Below, in pieces: positions 18,354 through 27,214 of a stretch of DNA of 64,000 nucleotides (its first letter is position 1; each line of letters starts with the position of its first letter). Origin of the DNA: CAYNRG01 sp047973125 (GTDB lineage: Bacteria > Bacillota_I > Bacilli_A > Erysipelotrichales > Erysipelotrichaceae); assembly GCA_047973125.1 (NCBI GenBank), contig JBKEBK010000025.1:1-64000 (forward strand), given 5' to 3'. The notes below the pieces were generated by a model. It saw only the letters and a list, made by a program, of their open reading frames with translations, made no database searches and was not told where the DNA came from. A program made the translations under genes and the position numbers.

Positions 18354-20255
18354 ATGAAAATAGCAAACAATAACGATTTATTTAAGTTAAAAGAAGAAGC
18401 CCTTTCAAAAATATGTTTAAGGTCAACACTTAATATAAAAGGTGTTAAACCTAGAGGTAAAGAAAGAACTCACATTTTAGTTTGTGCAGGTACTGGATGT
18501 ACATCTTCAGATTCTACATTAATTATTGATGAATTTAGGGAAGTACTAAAATCAAAAGGATTAGATGAAGAGGTGAAGGTGTTAAAAACTGGATGTTTTG
18601 GACTTTGTCAAAAGGGACCAATTATTGCAGTACACCCTGACAATATATTTTATTGTCATTTAAAAGTAGATGATGTAAAAGAAATTGTAGATGAGCATAT
18701 AATAAATGGTGAACCAATTGAAAGGCTAATGATAACTGATATTGATGAAGTAACAAAAGAGAGAATTACTGATATTGATAAAGTTGGATTTTATGCAAAA
18801 CAGTACCGTATAGCTCTAAAAAACTGTGGGGTAATAAATCCTGAGGATATTGAAGAATACATCGCAAATGATGGTTATTTTGCTTTAATGAAAGCGATTA
18901 CTGAAATGACATCGCAGGAAGTAATTGATGAAGTTAAACTCTCAAATATTAGAGGTCGTGGAGGCGGAGGATTTCCTACAGGAAAAAAATGGCAATTTGC
19001 TGCTGATCAAAAATCAGATGAAAAATATGTAATATGTAATGCAGATGAAGGAGATCCAGGAGCATTTATGGATCGTTCAATCTTAGAAGGTGATCCACAT
19101 GCTGTAATTGAAGCGATGGCAATCACAGGTTATGCAATTGGTGCAAGTCATGGTTATGTATATGTAAGGGCAGAGTACCCAATTGCTGTACAGAGATTAC
19201 AAATTGCTATCGAACAGGCAAAGAAGCTTGGTCTTTTAGGAGATAATATTTTAGGTACAAAATTCTCTTTTGATTTAGAGATAAGGTTAGGAGCAGGTGC
19301 ATTTGTGTGTGGTGAGGAAACCGCACTAATAATGTCAATTGAAGGAAGACGTGGTATGCCGATCGCTAAGCCACCATTTCCTGCAGTATCAGGTGTATGG
19401 GGTAAACCAACAATAATAAACAATGTTGAAACTCTAGCAAATATTCCACAAATTTTATTAAAGGGTGGTAAATGGTTTTCTGTTATTGGAACGAAAAGAT
19501 CTAGTGGAACAAAAGTTTTTGCCTTAGGTGGAAAAATTACCAACACTGGTTTAGTAGAAATTCCAATGGGTACAACATTAAGAGAAGTAATCTATGATAT
19601 AGGTGGAGGATGTCCTAAAAACAAGAAATTTAAAGCAGTACAAACAGGTGGTCCATCTGGTGGATGTCTTATAAATGAGCATTTAGATGTTGAAATTGAT
19701 TTTGATAACTTAATAGAGTTAGGATCAATGATGGGCTCAGGCGGTATGATTGTACTTGATGAAGATAGCTGTATGGTCGAGGTTGCTAAATTTTATATGG
19801 AATTTATTGTTGAGGAATCATGCGGTAAATGCTCGCCTTGTAGAATTGGAACAACAAGATTACTTGAAATGCTTGAAAAAATATGTGCTGGTGAGGGAAC
19901 TCTTGAATTACTTGCTGAAATGGAAGACTTATGTCATAGAGTTAAGGAAACTTCACTATGTGGTCTTGGTCAAACTGCACCAAATCCTATATTATCAACC
20001 TTAAAATTATTTAGACATGAGTATTTAGCGCATATAGTTGATAAAAAATGTCCTGCTAAAGTTTGTAAATCTTTATTATCATATACTGTATTAGAAGATA
20101 AATGTAAAAAATGTGGATTATGTTTTAAAGCATGTCCAGCTGATGCAATCACTGGTGTTTTAGGAAAGGTTCCATATGTTATAGATCAAGAAAAATGTAT
20201 AAAATGTGGTGCGTGTTTAACTGCTTGTCGTTTTGATTCGATAGAGAGGATATAA
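18354..20255 (+). CDS. hydB: [FeFe] hydrogenase subunit beta, NuoF-like NAD(H)/flavin subunit
   Basis: 633 residues. Domains in order: thioredoxin-like [2Fe-2S] domain (Cys44, 49, 81, 85); NuoF core with the FMN/NADH-binding Gly-rich loop RGRGGGGFPTGKKW near 200; SLBB; [4Fe-4S] motif ESCGKCSPCR near 488; and a C-terminal 2[4Fe-4S] ferredoxin domain from about 582 (CKKCGLCFKAC, CIKCGACLTAC). This architecture is that of HydB/HndC-type subunits of electron-bifurcating or NAD(P)-linked hydrogenases. The start sits 1 base after hydC. It ends 4 bases before hydA. Confidence 0.95.
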   Translation: MKIANNNDLFKLKEEALSKICLRSTLNIKGVKPRGKERTHILVCAGTGCTSSDSTLIIDEFREVLKSKGLDEEVKVLKTGCFGLCQKGPIIAVHPDNIFYCHLKVDDVKEIVDEHIINGEPIERLMITDIDEVTKERITDIDKVGFYAKQYRIALKNCGVINPEDIEEYIANDGYFALMKAITEMTSQEVIDEVKLSNIRGRGGGGFPTGKKWQFAADQKSDEKYVICNADEGDPGAFMDRSILEGDPHAVIEAMAITGYAIGASHGYVYVRAEYPIAVQRLQIAIEQAKKLGLLGDNILGTKFSFDLEIRLGAGAFVCGEETALIMSIEGRRGMPIAKPPFPAVSGVWGKPTIINNVETLANIPQILLKGGKWFSVIGTKRSSGTKVFALGGKITNTGLVEIPMGTTLREVIYDIGGGCPKNKKFKAVQTGGPSGGCLINEHLDVEIDFDNLIELGSMMGSGGMIVLDEDSCMVEVAKFYMEFIVEESCGKCSPCRIGTTRLLEMLEKICAGEGTLELLAEMEDLCHRVKETSLCGLGQTAPNPILSTLKLFRHEYLAHIVDKKCPAKVCKSLLSYTVLEDKCKKCGLCFKACPADAITGVLGKVPYVIDQEKCIKCGACLTACRFDSIERI

Positions 20256-20259
20256 TAAA

Positions 20260-22017
20260 ATGAATAAAGTAAATATTAAAATAAATTCTCGACATCTTCA
20301 AGTTGATGAAGGAACTACTATTTATGAGGCGGCTCAAGAAATTGGCGTTACAATACCTACGCTATGTTATTTAAAAAATCTAAATAAATCAGGTGCTTGT
20401 AGAGTTTGTCTGGTAGAAATCAAAGGTTCAAAAAATTTAGCAACTTCTTGTAACTATCCAGTTTATGAAGGATTAGAAGTTCTTACCCATTCGCCAAAAG
20501 CAATAAGAGGTAGAGAAAATTCTGCAACTTTATTAATGTCAAATCATAATAAGGAGTGCTTAAGTTGCACAAGAAATAAAAACTGTGAATTACAAACTTT
20601 AACATCTGATTTAAATGTCAGAGAATTTGAATATAGTGGTAGCAAAACTCCTATTGCCTTTGACAATAAATCACATGGTATAGTAAGAGATACAAGTAAG
20701 TGTGTATTATGTGGAAGATGTGTTAGTGCATGTGAAAAACTACAAGGAATTGGTGTATTAAATTATGAAGGCAGAGGATTTCAAACAAAGGTAACTCCTG
20801 CATTAGGATTAAGCTTTAAAGACGTAAACTGTATTCAATGTGGTCAATGTGTTATTGCATGTCCTGTTGGAGCACTTACAGAAAAAGAATCAATTCATGA
20901 TGTAATTGCCTTACTTAATGATCCTAAAAAACATGTTGTTGTTCAAACTGCACCTGCAGTAAGAGCAGCTCTAGGAGAAGAATTTGGTTATCCAATTGGA
21001 ACTAGGGTAACAGGTAAAATGGTTGCTGCGCTAAGGTCACTTGGATTTGATAAAGTTTATGATACGAATTTTGGTGCTGACTTAACTATTATGGAAGAGG
21101 GCAGTGAATTCATTGAAAGATTTAGTGGTAATAAAAAACTTCCAATGATTACTTCATGTTCACCAGGATGGGTAAGTTATATTGAATTTGAATATCCTGA
21201 GTTATTAGGACATTTAAGTAGCTGTAAAAGTCCTCATGACATGTTAGGGGCAACATTAAAAACATATTATGCAAAACAAAAAAACATTAAACCTGAAGAT
21301 ATTGCAGTTGTTTCAATTATGCCGTGTATTGCAAAAAAATCTGAGATTGAACGTGAACAGAATAAAGTTTATGGTATGAAAGATGTTGATGTAGTTCTTA
21401 CGACTAAAGAATGTGCAAAGCTCATAAAAATGATGGGTATTAATTTCAATAATCTTGAAAATGAAAAATTTGATCAGGATATGTTTGGAGAATATTCAGG
21501 AGCAGGTGTAATCTTTGGTTCAGGTGGAGGAGTTATGGAAGCTGCACTTAGAACAGTTAAAGAGTTATTGGAAAATAAACCACTTGATAAAATTGAGTTT
21601 GAACAGGTTAGAAATTTAAAAGGAATAAAAGAAGCTGCAATAAATATAAATAATCAAGATGTAAAAGTTGCAGTAGTTAGTGGTATGGTTCATGCTAAAA
21701 AAGTTTTAGAAGACATTAAAAATGGAAAATCTGATTATCAATTTATTGAGATAATGGGATGTCCAGGAGGGTGTATAAATGGGGGAGGACAGCCACAAAT
21801 ATCATCTGTTATAAAAAATGCAAAAGATGCTCCTGATTATATTTCATTAAGATCAAAAGCATTATATGATGAGGATACCAGCTGTTTAGTGAGAAAATCA
21901 CATGAAAACAAACAGATTCAAGCATTGTATGATAATTATTTTGAAAAGCCAGGCTCACACTTAGCTCATGAAATATTACATACAACATATAGTAAAAAAG
22001 AAAAATATAAAGTATAA
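20260..22017 (+). CDS. hydA: [FeFe] hydrogenase catalytic subunit alpha
   Basis: 585 residues. The N-terminal [2Fe-2S] domain has Cys36, 47, 50 and 64. The His-Cys3 [4Fe-4S] site has His96, Cys100, 103 and 109. Two [4Fe-4S] ferredoxin motifs follow from Cys148 and near 190. H-cluster motifs: L1 TSCSPGW (298-304), L2 MPCIAKKSE (354-362), and L3 with M499, C501 and C505 (EIMGCPGGCINGGGQP). L1 differs from the textbook TSCCPxW at the second Cys. The small-subunit-like C-terminal domain is present. It evolves or takes up H2 with NADH and ferredoxin. No maturation genes (hydE, hydF, hydG) lie in the window. A terminator follows. Confidence 0.95.
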   Translation: MNKVNIKINSRHLQVDEGTTIYEAAQEIGVTIPTLCYLKNLNKSGACRVCLVEIKGSKNLATSCNYPVYEGLEVLTHSPKAIRGRENSATLLMSNHNKECLSCTRNKNCELQTLTSDLNVREFEYSGSKTPIAFDNKSHGIVRDTSKCVLCGRCVSACEKLQGIGVLNYEGRGFQTKVTPALGLSFKDVNCIQCGQCVIACPVGALTEKESIHDVIALLNDPKKHVVVQTAPAVRAALGEEFGYPIGTRVTGKMVAALRSLGFDKVYDTNFGADLTIMEEGSEFIERFSGNKKLPMITSCSPGWVSYIEFEYPELLGHLSSCKSPHDMLGATLKTYYAKQKNIKPEDIAVVSIMPCIAKKSEIEREQNKVYGMKDVDVVLTTKECAKLIKMMGINFNNLENEKFDQDMFGEYSGAGVIFGSGGGVMEAALRTVKELLENKPLDKIEFEQVRNLKGIKEAAININNQDVKVAVVSGMVHAKKVLEDIKNGKSDYQFIEIMGCPGGCINGGGQPQISSVIKNAKDAPDYISLRSKALYDEDTSCLVRKSHENKQIQALYDNYFEKPGSHLAHEILHTTYSKKEKYKV

Positions 22018-22019
22018 AA

Positions 22020-22062
22020 AAAATCCACTTATAAGTGTAATAACTTAAAGTGGATTTTAAAA
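22020..22062. terminator. Bidirectional terminator between hydA and the femX-like gene
   Basis: AAAATCCACTT (22020-22030) pairs with AAGTGGATTTT (22048-22058). It overlaps the stop codon of the minus-strand femX-like gene and can serve both converging units. Confidence 0.75.
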
Positions 22063-23091
22063 TTTAATTATTTTTTTTAATAACGGAGAAAATAAACTGA
22101 TGCAATAGCTAATTACTGGATAGATAAGTAAGTCAACTTCTCCTAAATATAATGCAATATCTGGATTGAAACAAGATTTAAACATATATAATCCATCATT
22201 CAAATTTCCATCTACTCCTCCAAAATTAAAGATTGAACATCCTTTTTCTTTTGCCCACTCAATGGCCTTATACCTTAATAAATAAGTTGAATCACTTTTT
22301 CTATATTTATCATTATAGCCAGAGTAAAGAATTTCACAGATATCTTTACTTTTAACTAAAATACAAGAACTAAGTAATATATCATTTTGGTATGCAGATA
22401 AAACACAAGAATCATCTTTATAATTATCAAGTATTGATCTAAAATAAGTTGCATTTCTTAGATGAATGTTATGTCGTTTTTCTGTGTATTTAATCATTTC
22501 AATAAGAGAGGTCGCATTACACTCTGTTTTAACTACAATATCATTTTTTTTGCACTTATTAATTCTTTTTAATATTTTTTTAGGAATAATACTATCTATA
22601 TTTTCATTTAGCGGAAAATGCATTTGAACCCTTGGTGTAATTGTATCTGATAATCTCATACCTTTTCCTTTGTACCTTATGTACTTAGAAGGTAAGTTAA
22701 ATTTTTTATATGTTGAATTTAAGTTGTTTAACTTATCTTTATTTTCTTGTTTTAATTTTCCTAATATTAAATTAGGTTCAATTTTAGCGTAAATTATTCT
22801 TTTTGATCTTAAAAATTTAATTAAGTTTTTAAAAAAGAATTTCTTAGTATCATCACTAAAATTAATAAGTGGTCCTTTAGGTAAATAAGCAAATTTTAAT
22901 CCTAATATAATGTTTCTGACTAAAATTAAAGAAGCTCCTATTAATTCATTGTTATTTAAAACACCAATATAGTATGGAGTCCAATTAGACTTAACTTTTG
23001 CCCAGTTTGATGTTTGAAACATTGTATTCAATTCATGAATTTTAGCATATTCATCAAAAGTTTGTGGTGAAATTATTTCTAAAGTCAACAT
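22057..23091 (-). CDS. FemABX-type peptidyl/aminoacyl transferase
   Basis: 344 residues. It has the FemABX double-GNAT plan: an N-terminal segment with FQTSNWAKVKS, a Lys-rich middle, and a C-terminal half with the conserved YLLRYKAIEWAKEKG-like helix and FNFGGVDG motif. FemABX enzymes add amino acids to the lipid II peptide using aminoacyl-tRNA. The basic, hydrophobic C-terminal tail suggests membrane contact. It follows gltX after 18 bases with an AAAGGA ribosome site and is probably co-transcribed. The presence implies peptidoglycan cross-bridge chemistry, a useful hint about the envelope. Confidence 0.85.
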   Translation of the reverse strand: MLTLEIISPQTFDEYAKIHELNTMFQTSNWAKVKSNWTPYYIGVLNNNELIGASLILVRNIILGLKFAYLPKGPLINFSDDTKKFFFKNLIKFLRSKRIIYAKIEPNLILGKLKQENKDKLNNLNSTYKKFNLPSKYIRYKGKGMRLSDTITPRVQMHFPLNENIDSIIPKKILKRINKCKKNDIVVKTECNATSLIEMIKYTEKRHNIHLRNATYFRSILDNYKDDSCVLSAYQNDILLSSCILVKSKDICEILYSGYNDKYRKSDSTYLLRYKAIEWAKEKGCSIFNFGGVDGNLNDGLYMFKSCFNPDIALYLGEVDLLIYPVISYCISLFSPLLKKIIKF

Positions 23092-23109
23092 ACTATATCC
23101 TTTCTTTTT

Positions 23110-24567
23110 TTATTTTTCTAACATTGCAATTGCTGCAGTAAGTCTTTTAATAGTTTCTTCTTTACCTAAAATATTAGCCAATTCAATACCTCCACCTGGT
23201 GTAAATTGCTTACCTGTTAAAGCAACACGCACAGGGAATAAAAGTTGTCCATTTTTAATTTCTAACTCTTGAGCCAAATTCATTAAGCCATCATGTATTG
23301 TAGTTTCATTCCAATCTTCTAATTTATTTAGAAAATTTAAAGTTGACTTTAAAGAAGTTAAAGCAATCTCAGGATTAGTTTTCATTTTTTTATGATTATA
23401 TAAGTCATTACTAAATTCATTATAATTATCAAAGAAGTCTAACATTTCTTTAATTTCAACTAATGTATTAACTCTTTGGTGTAAAATTTTTGAAATTTGT
23501 CGATGATCAAATGAAGATTTAACAGCATCTTCAATATATGGTTTTACTAAATTGTAGTAACTATCATCATCCATATTTCTAAGGTGCATTCCATTAACCC
23601 AAGTTAACTTATCAATATCAAATATTGCTCCAGAGCTACCAATTCTTTTAACATTAAAAGCTTTTACAAGTTCATCTAAAGTATATATTTCTTGATCTGT
23701 TTCTGGTGCCCAACCAAGTAGGGCAATATAATTAACAATAGCATCAGCTAAGTAACCTTTTTTTATCAGGTCTTGAAACGATGCATCACCATTTCTCTTA
23801 GACAATTTATTATATTCATCTTTCATAACTGGGGGACAATGAACATAAACAGGGATATCCCAACCAAATGCTTCATAAACAAGATTGTACTTAGGTGTTG
23901 ACGATAAATATTCATTTCCACGAACTACATGTGTAATATTCATTAAGTGATCATCAACTATATTTGCAAAATTATATGTAGGGAATCCATCAGACTTTAA
24001 TAATACACCTTCATCAAGAGTTGAGTTTTCTACGGTAATTACTCCATATACCTCATCATTAAATGATGTTGTTCCATCAGGCTTTATCGTTTGTCTAATT
24101 ACATAAGTTTCACCATCATTAACTCTTTTAAGTGCCTGATCATTTGATAAACTCCTACATGGATCATCAAATTTATATGACATACCTTTAGCCTCAGCAA
24201 TTTGTTTTTGTTTTTTTACATCTTCATCATTACAAAAACAATAATGAGCACCACCTAAATCAATAAGTTTTTTTGCATACTCAAGATACATTCCACTTTT
24301 CATTCTTTCTGATTGAACATATGGTCCAAATTCACCACCAATATCTGGTCCTTCATCATGGATGATATTACATTGTTTTAGTGTATCAAATATGATCTCA
24401 ACAGCTCCATCTACTAATCTTTCTTGATCAGTATCTTCTATTCTTATTAAAAACTCTCCATTTGGATCTTTTTTTGCAATTAAATATTCATAAAGAGCAG
24501 TACGCAAATTACCAATGTGCATGTATCCAGTAGGGCTAGGAGCAAACCTTGTTCTTATTTTATTCAT
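23110..24567 (-). CDS. gltX: Glutamyl-tRNA synthetase
   Basis: 485 residues, normal length. Class I synthetase that charges tRNA-Glu (and often tRNA-Gln in bacteria without GlnRS). The HIGH-type motif is in APSPTGYMHIGNLRTALY near residue 10-25; KLSKR lies in YNKLSKRNGD. A Cys-rich CFC segment sits near residue 110. The anticodon-binding helical domain forms the C-terminal third. GAGGA lies eight bases before the ATG. It is the only one of the six synthetases here, with proS, that has no T-box leader. Confidence 0.96.
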   Translation of the reverse strand: MNKIRTRFAPSPTGYMHIGNLRTALYEYLIAKKDPNGEFLIRIEDTDQERLVDGAVEIIFDTLKQCNIIHDEGPDIGGEFGPYVQSERMKSGMYLEYAKKLIDLGGAHYCFCNDEDVKKQKQIAEAKGMSYKFDDPCRSLSNDQALKRVNDGETYVIRQTIKPDGTTSFNDEVYGVITVENSTLDEGVLLKSDGFPTYNFANIVDDHLMNITHVVRGNEYLSSTPKYNLVYEAFGWDIPVYVHCPPVMKDEYNKLSKRNGDASFQDLIKKGYLADAIVNYIALLGWAPETDQEIYTLDELVKAFNVKRIGSSGAIFDIDKLTWVNGMHLRNMDDDSYYNLVKPYIEDAVKSSFDHRQISKILHQRVNTLVEIKEMLDFFDNYNEFSNDLYNHKKMKTNPEIALTSLKSTLNFLNKLEDWNETTIHDGLMNLAQELEIKNGQLLFPVRVALTGKQFTPGGGIELANILGKEETIKRLTAAIAMLEK

Positions 24568-24593
24568 ATATTATTCCTCTTTTTCATTATTTT

Positions 24594-24622
24594 ATTATAC
24601 TCCAATTATATCGATATTTCAA
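24594..24622 (-). promoter_or_regulatory. Promoter of gltX-femX
   Basis: On the minus strand TTGAAA (24622-24617), 17 bases, TATAAT (24599-24594). Confidence 0.7.
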
Positions 24623-24658
24623 TTAAGTTATAATGTATATGACATAGTGAAATTTAAG

Positions 24659-24689
24659 TTTAAACTTTTTACTTTTAAAGTGTTATAAT
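24659..24689 (+). promoter_or_regulatory. Promoter of rdgB, extended -10
   Basis: TGT-TATAAT at 24681-24689. A TTTAAA lies 19 bases upstream (24659-24664), a long but usable spacing. Confidence 0.55.
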
Positions 24690-24711
24690 AGTATAAAAGG
24701 AGAGTGATAAT

Positions 24712-25299
24712 ATGGAAATATGGATTGCTACTAATAATCAAAAAAAAGCCTTAGAGTATCAGAAAATTTTTAGTCCTTATGATATAAAAGTAAAAACATT
24801 AATAGATTTAGAAAATGAAATCAATATTGAAGAAACTTCAGATACATATGAGGGAAATGCAATTTTAAAAGCTCAAACACTTGCAGATATGTTTGATACT
24901 ACTTGGCTTGCTGATGATTCAGGATTTGAGGTTGATGCCTTAGATAAGGAGCCCGGTGTTTATTCTGCAAGATTTCTAGGAGAGAAAACAACATATGAAG
25001 TTAAAAATCAATATATTATAGATAAATTAAAAGATGAAAAGAATAGAAAGTGTCGCTTTGTTTGTGTAATTGCATTATGCAAAAAAAATAAGAAGCCAGA
25101 ATTATTTAGAGGTGAAGTTGAAGGGCTAGTTTCATTTAAAATTGAAGGGGAAAATGGTTTTGGTTATGATCCAATATTTTACTATCCTTCACTTAATAAG
25201 ACATTTTCTCAACTGAGTGAAAGTAAAAAAAATGAAATATCACATCGTGGACTTGCTTGTAGAAAGCTTATGAATTACCTAAATGAAAACATTATATAA
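24712..25299 (+). CDS. rdgB: Non-canonical purine NTP pyrophosphatase (RdgB/HAM1)
   Basis: 195 residues. It hydrolyses ITP, dITP and XTP to the monophosphate, keeping deaminated purines out of nucleic acids. The N-terminal IATNNQKK nucleotide-binding motif, the TWLADDSGFEVDAL segment with the acidic metal site, and the GFGYDPIF and SHRGLA motifs are all present. AAAGGAGAG precedes the ATG. It is the first gene of a tight run, with the next gene overlapping by 17 bases. Confidence 0.95.
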   Translation: MEIWIATNNQKKALEYQKIFSPYDIKVKTLIDLENEINIEETSDTYEGNAILKAQTLADMFDTTWLADDSGFEVDALDKEPGVYSARFLGEKTTYEVKNQYIIDKLKDEKNRKCRFVCVIALCKKNKKPELFRGEVEGLVSFKIEGENGFGYDPIFYYPSLNKTFSQLSESKKNEISHRGLACRKLMNYLNENII

Positions 25300-25963
25300 G
25301 ACTATTTTAATATTAGCTACAATCTCTTTATTTATTTCGATTTTTTTATTTACACTTGATATCATTTCATTTAATAAAAATTTTTATAAAAAAGAATATC
25401 AAAAACTTAATATCTCAGAAAATATGGAAATTACTGATGATGAATTATACAAAGCCACTTGGACATTACTTGACTATATAAAGGATGATATAGATACACT
25501 TGATTTGACTGTCTCAATTGATGGAAGTAATGTTGAAATGTTTAATGATAAAGAAAAATTACATATGATTGATGTCAAAAATTTATATTTAAATGCAATG
25601 AAAATAAATTTATTGTTGTGTATATTTACAATATGTACATTCATGTTAATTATTAAATCAAATTATAAGTTAATTTACGATATTTGTAGTACAATATTAA
25701 ATGTATTTATGTATTTAATAATTTCTTTAATTGGACTTGGGATTTTATTGCTAGTTGATTTTAATCAGTTTTGGTTGAATTTTCATTATATTTTCTTTAC
25801 TAATGATCTTTTCTTTCTAGATCCAAGCACTGATAGATTAATCCAAATGGTTCCACTAGAATTCTTTTTTGACTTAGTAATTTTAATTTCAGTAACTTAT
25901 TTATTTGTAATTTCACTTATTGCTTTAGTTTCATATTTTATAAGGAGAAAATTATATGATTAA
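25283..25963 (+). CDS. DUF1461 / TIGR01906-like integral membrane protein
   Basis: 226 residues. One N-terminal membrane helix (about 8-30), an extracytoplasmic loop, then three more helices near 110-130, 140-165 and 195-222. The loop holds the NFYKKEYQKLNI segment and the MIDVKNLY motif, and later FLDPSTDRLIQMVP. These fit my memory of the DUF1461 family, which has no known function. It overlaps rdgB by 17 bases and trmL by 8, so it sits inside a translationally coupled cluster. Confidence 0.75.
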   Translation: MKTLYKTILILATISLFISIFLFTLDIISFNKNFYKKEYQKLNISENMEITDDELYKATWTLLDYIKDDIDTLDLTVSIDGSNVEMFNDKEKLHMIDVKNLYLNAMKINLLLCIFTICTFMLIIKSNYKLIYDICSTILNVFMYLIISLIGLGILLLVDFNQFWLNFHYIFFTNDLFFLDPSTDRLIQMVPLEFFFDLVILISVTYLFVISLIALVSYFIRRKLYD

Positions 25964-26459
25964 TATTGTATTATATGAGCCGGAAATACCTCAAAATACT
26001 GGTAATATTATGAGAACAGCAATGGCAGCAAACTGTATGCTACATCTTATTGAGCCACTAGGATTTAAAATGGATGAGAGACATTTAAAAAGAGCAGGTA
26101 TGGATTATCGAAAAAATATTGACTTTAAAATATATGGTTCGTGGGAAGAGTTTAATTCATTAAATAAAGGTGAGTTCTTCTATATCAGTAGATATGGAAA
26201 AAGAAGTCACAGTGAATTTAAATATCCAGATAAGGATATTTATCTAATTTTTGGCAAAGAAAGTACTGGAATACCTAAGAGTATCTTAAAATCTAATTTC
26301 GATCGATGTTTTCGTATTCCAATGGTAGAAAGTGCTAGATCACTTAATTTATCTAATTGTGTGGCAATATGCGTTTACGAGGTACAAAGACAACTTGGAT
26401 ATAAAGGATTAAGTGGCACTGAAGTAATAAAAGGTAAAGACTATATTATGAAAGATTAA
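25956..26459 (+). CDS. trmL: tRNA (cytidine/uridine-34-2'-O)-methyltransferase TrmL
   Basis: 167 residues, SPOUT fold. It methylates the ribose of the wobble base of tRNA-Leu isoacceptors. The typical N-terminus NIVLYEPEIPQNTGNIMRT is present, as are the knot motifs IFGKESTGIP and IPMVESARSLNLSN. AAGGAG lies eight bases before the ATG inside the previous gene. Confidence 0.94.
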   Translation: MINIVLYEPEIPQNTGNIMRTAMAANCMLHLIEPLGFKMDERHLKRAGMDYRKNIDFKIYGSWEEFNSLNKGEFFYISRYGKRSHSEFKYPDKDIYLIFGKESTGIPKSILKSNFDRCFRIPMVESARSLNLSNCVAICVYEVQRQLGYKGLSGTEVIKGKDYIMKD

Positions 26460-26482
26460 TAAAAATATTGGAGGGTGTAATT

Positions 26483-26644
26483 ATGATAGAAAATATTAAT
26501 GACTTTTTTGAAATTATGGTAGTAGTATTCATGATAATATTTGGAATATATGGTACATATCGAATTTTTGTAAAACATAGAGCACATAAAATGGAAATTT
26601 TAGAATCTGAGTATTATCAATCAGATAACGAAGAGTTATTATAA
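26483..26644 (+). CDS. Small single-pass membrane protein, 53 residues
   Basis: A short gene with a good GGAGGG site (26470-26474) and an ATG at 26483. It has one predicted membrane helix at about residues 9-28 followed by a basic segment (VKHRAHK) and an acidic tail (ESEYYQSDNEELL). The stop TAA overlaps the ATG of the RidA-like gene (TAATG), so the two are translationally coupled. I do not recognise a family. The role is unknown. Confidence 0.7.
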   Translation: MIENINDFFEIMVVVFMIIFGIYGTYRIFVKHRAHKMEILESEYYQSDNEELL

Positions 26645-27102
26645 TGGCACAAATAAAGACAGAATCAATATCTTCGCCAAATACTCCTAGAGCATGTGGA
26701 TCACACTCACAAGCGGTAAAACTTGGTGATTTCATCTTTATATCAGGTCAGTTAGCACTAGATCCTAATACTAATATGCTTTGTAGTGATGACATAACTA
26801 ATCAAACACGTTGTGTTTTAGAAAATATTAAGTCGTTACTAGACGAAAAGAATTTAGATTTTAGACATATCGTTAAAACAACAATATTTTTAACTGATTT
26901 AAATGAATTTGAAACTATGGATAGTGTATACAAAACATTCTTTACAAGACCTTTTCCAGCATCATCAGTTGTAGGAGTTAATCAACTTCTAAAAGGATCA
27001 AAGATTGAAATTGAGTGTATAGTTGTTGATACTACTCCATATGAACAAGATATTAAAAATACTAAAAATAATTCTAGTTGTGGTGGCTGTTGTAAAAAAT
27101 AG
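26644..27102 (+). CDS. RidA/YjgF-like protein lacking the catalytic arginine, with a Cys-rich tail
   Basis: 152 residues; the RidA core normally has about 130. RidA proteins hydrolyse reactive enamine/imine intermediates of PLP enzymes. The core is clear (HSQAVKLGDFIFISGQLALD, DLNEFETMDSVY, KIEIECIVV). The motif FPARS, whose Arg binds the substrate carboxylate, reads FPASS here (Ser107). A 20-residue extension ends in SCGGCCKK (Cys146, 149, 150), which could bind metal or form disulfides. It may thus not be a typical deaminase. Coupled to the small membrane protein upstream. Confidence 0.85.
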   Translation: MAQIKTESISSPNTPRACGSHSQAVKLGDFIFISGQLALDPNTNMLCSDDITNQTRCVLENIKSLLDEKNLDFRHIVKTTIFLTDLNEFETMDSVYKTFFTRPFPASSVVGVNQLLKGSKIEIECIVVDTTPYEQDIKNTKNNSSCGGCCKK

Positions 27103-27168
27103 ATGGTTTAAGTTTTTTTAAGTAAAACTTCTTAATAAAGTTAGTTTAAACTTGGGAAAAAAATGAGA

Positions 27169-27195
27169 TTTAAAAGAAAAAAATTATGCTATTAT
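27169..27195 (+). promoter_or_regulatory. Promoter of the comK-like gene
   Basis: TGC-TATTAT (27187-27195) is an extended -10. TTTAAA at 27169-27174 is 15 bases upstream. Confidence 0.45.
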
Positions 27196-27214
27196 TATTT
27201 TTGAGGTAAATGTA

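Noticed and set aside
19154..19546. 130-codon minus-strand frame inside hydB
   Set aside because: Fully antisense to a strongly conserved gene, no ribosome site or recognisable motif.
27105..27151. AT-rich inverted repeat after the RidA-like gene as a terminator
   Set aside because: Arms pair only loosely and no T run follows, so I did not list it as a terminator.
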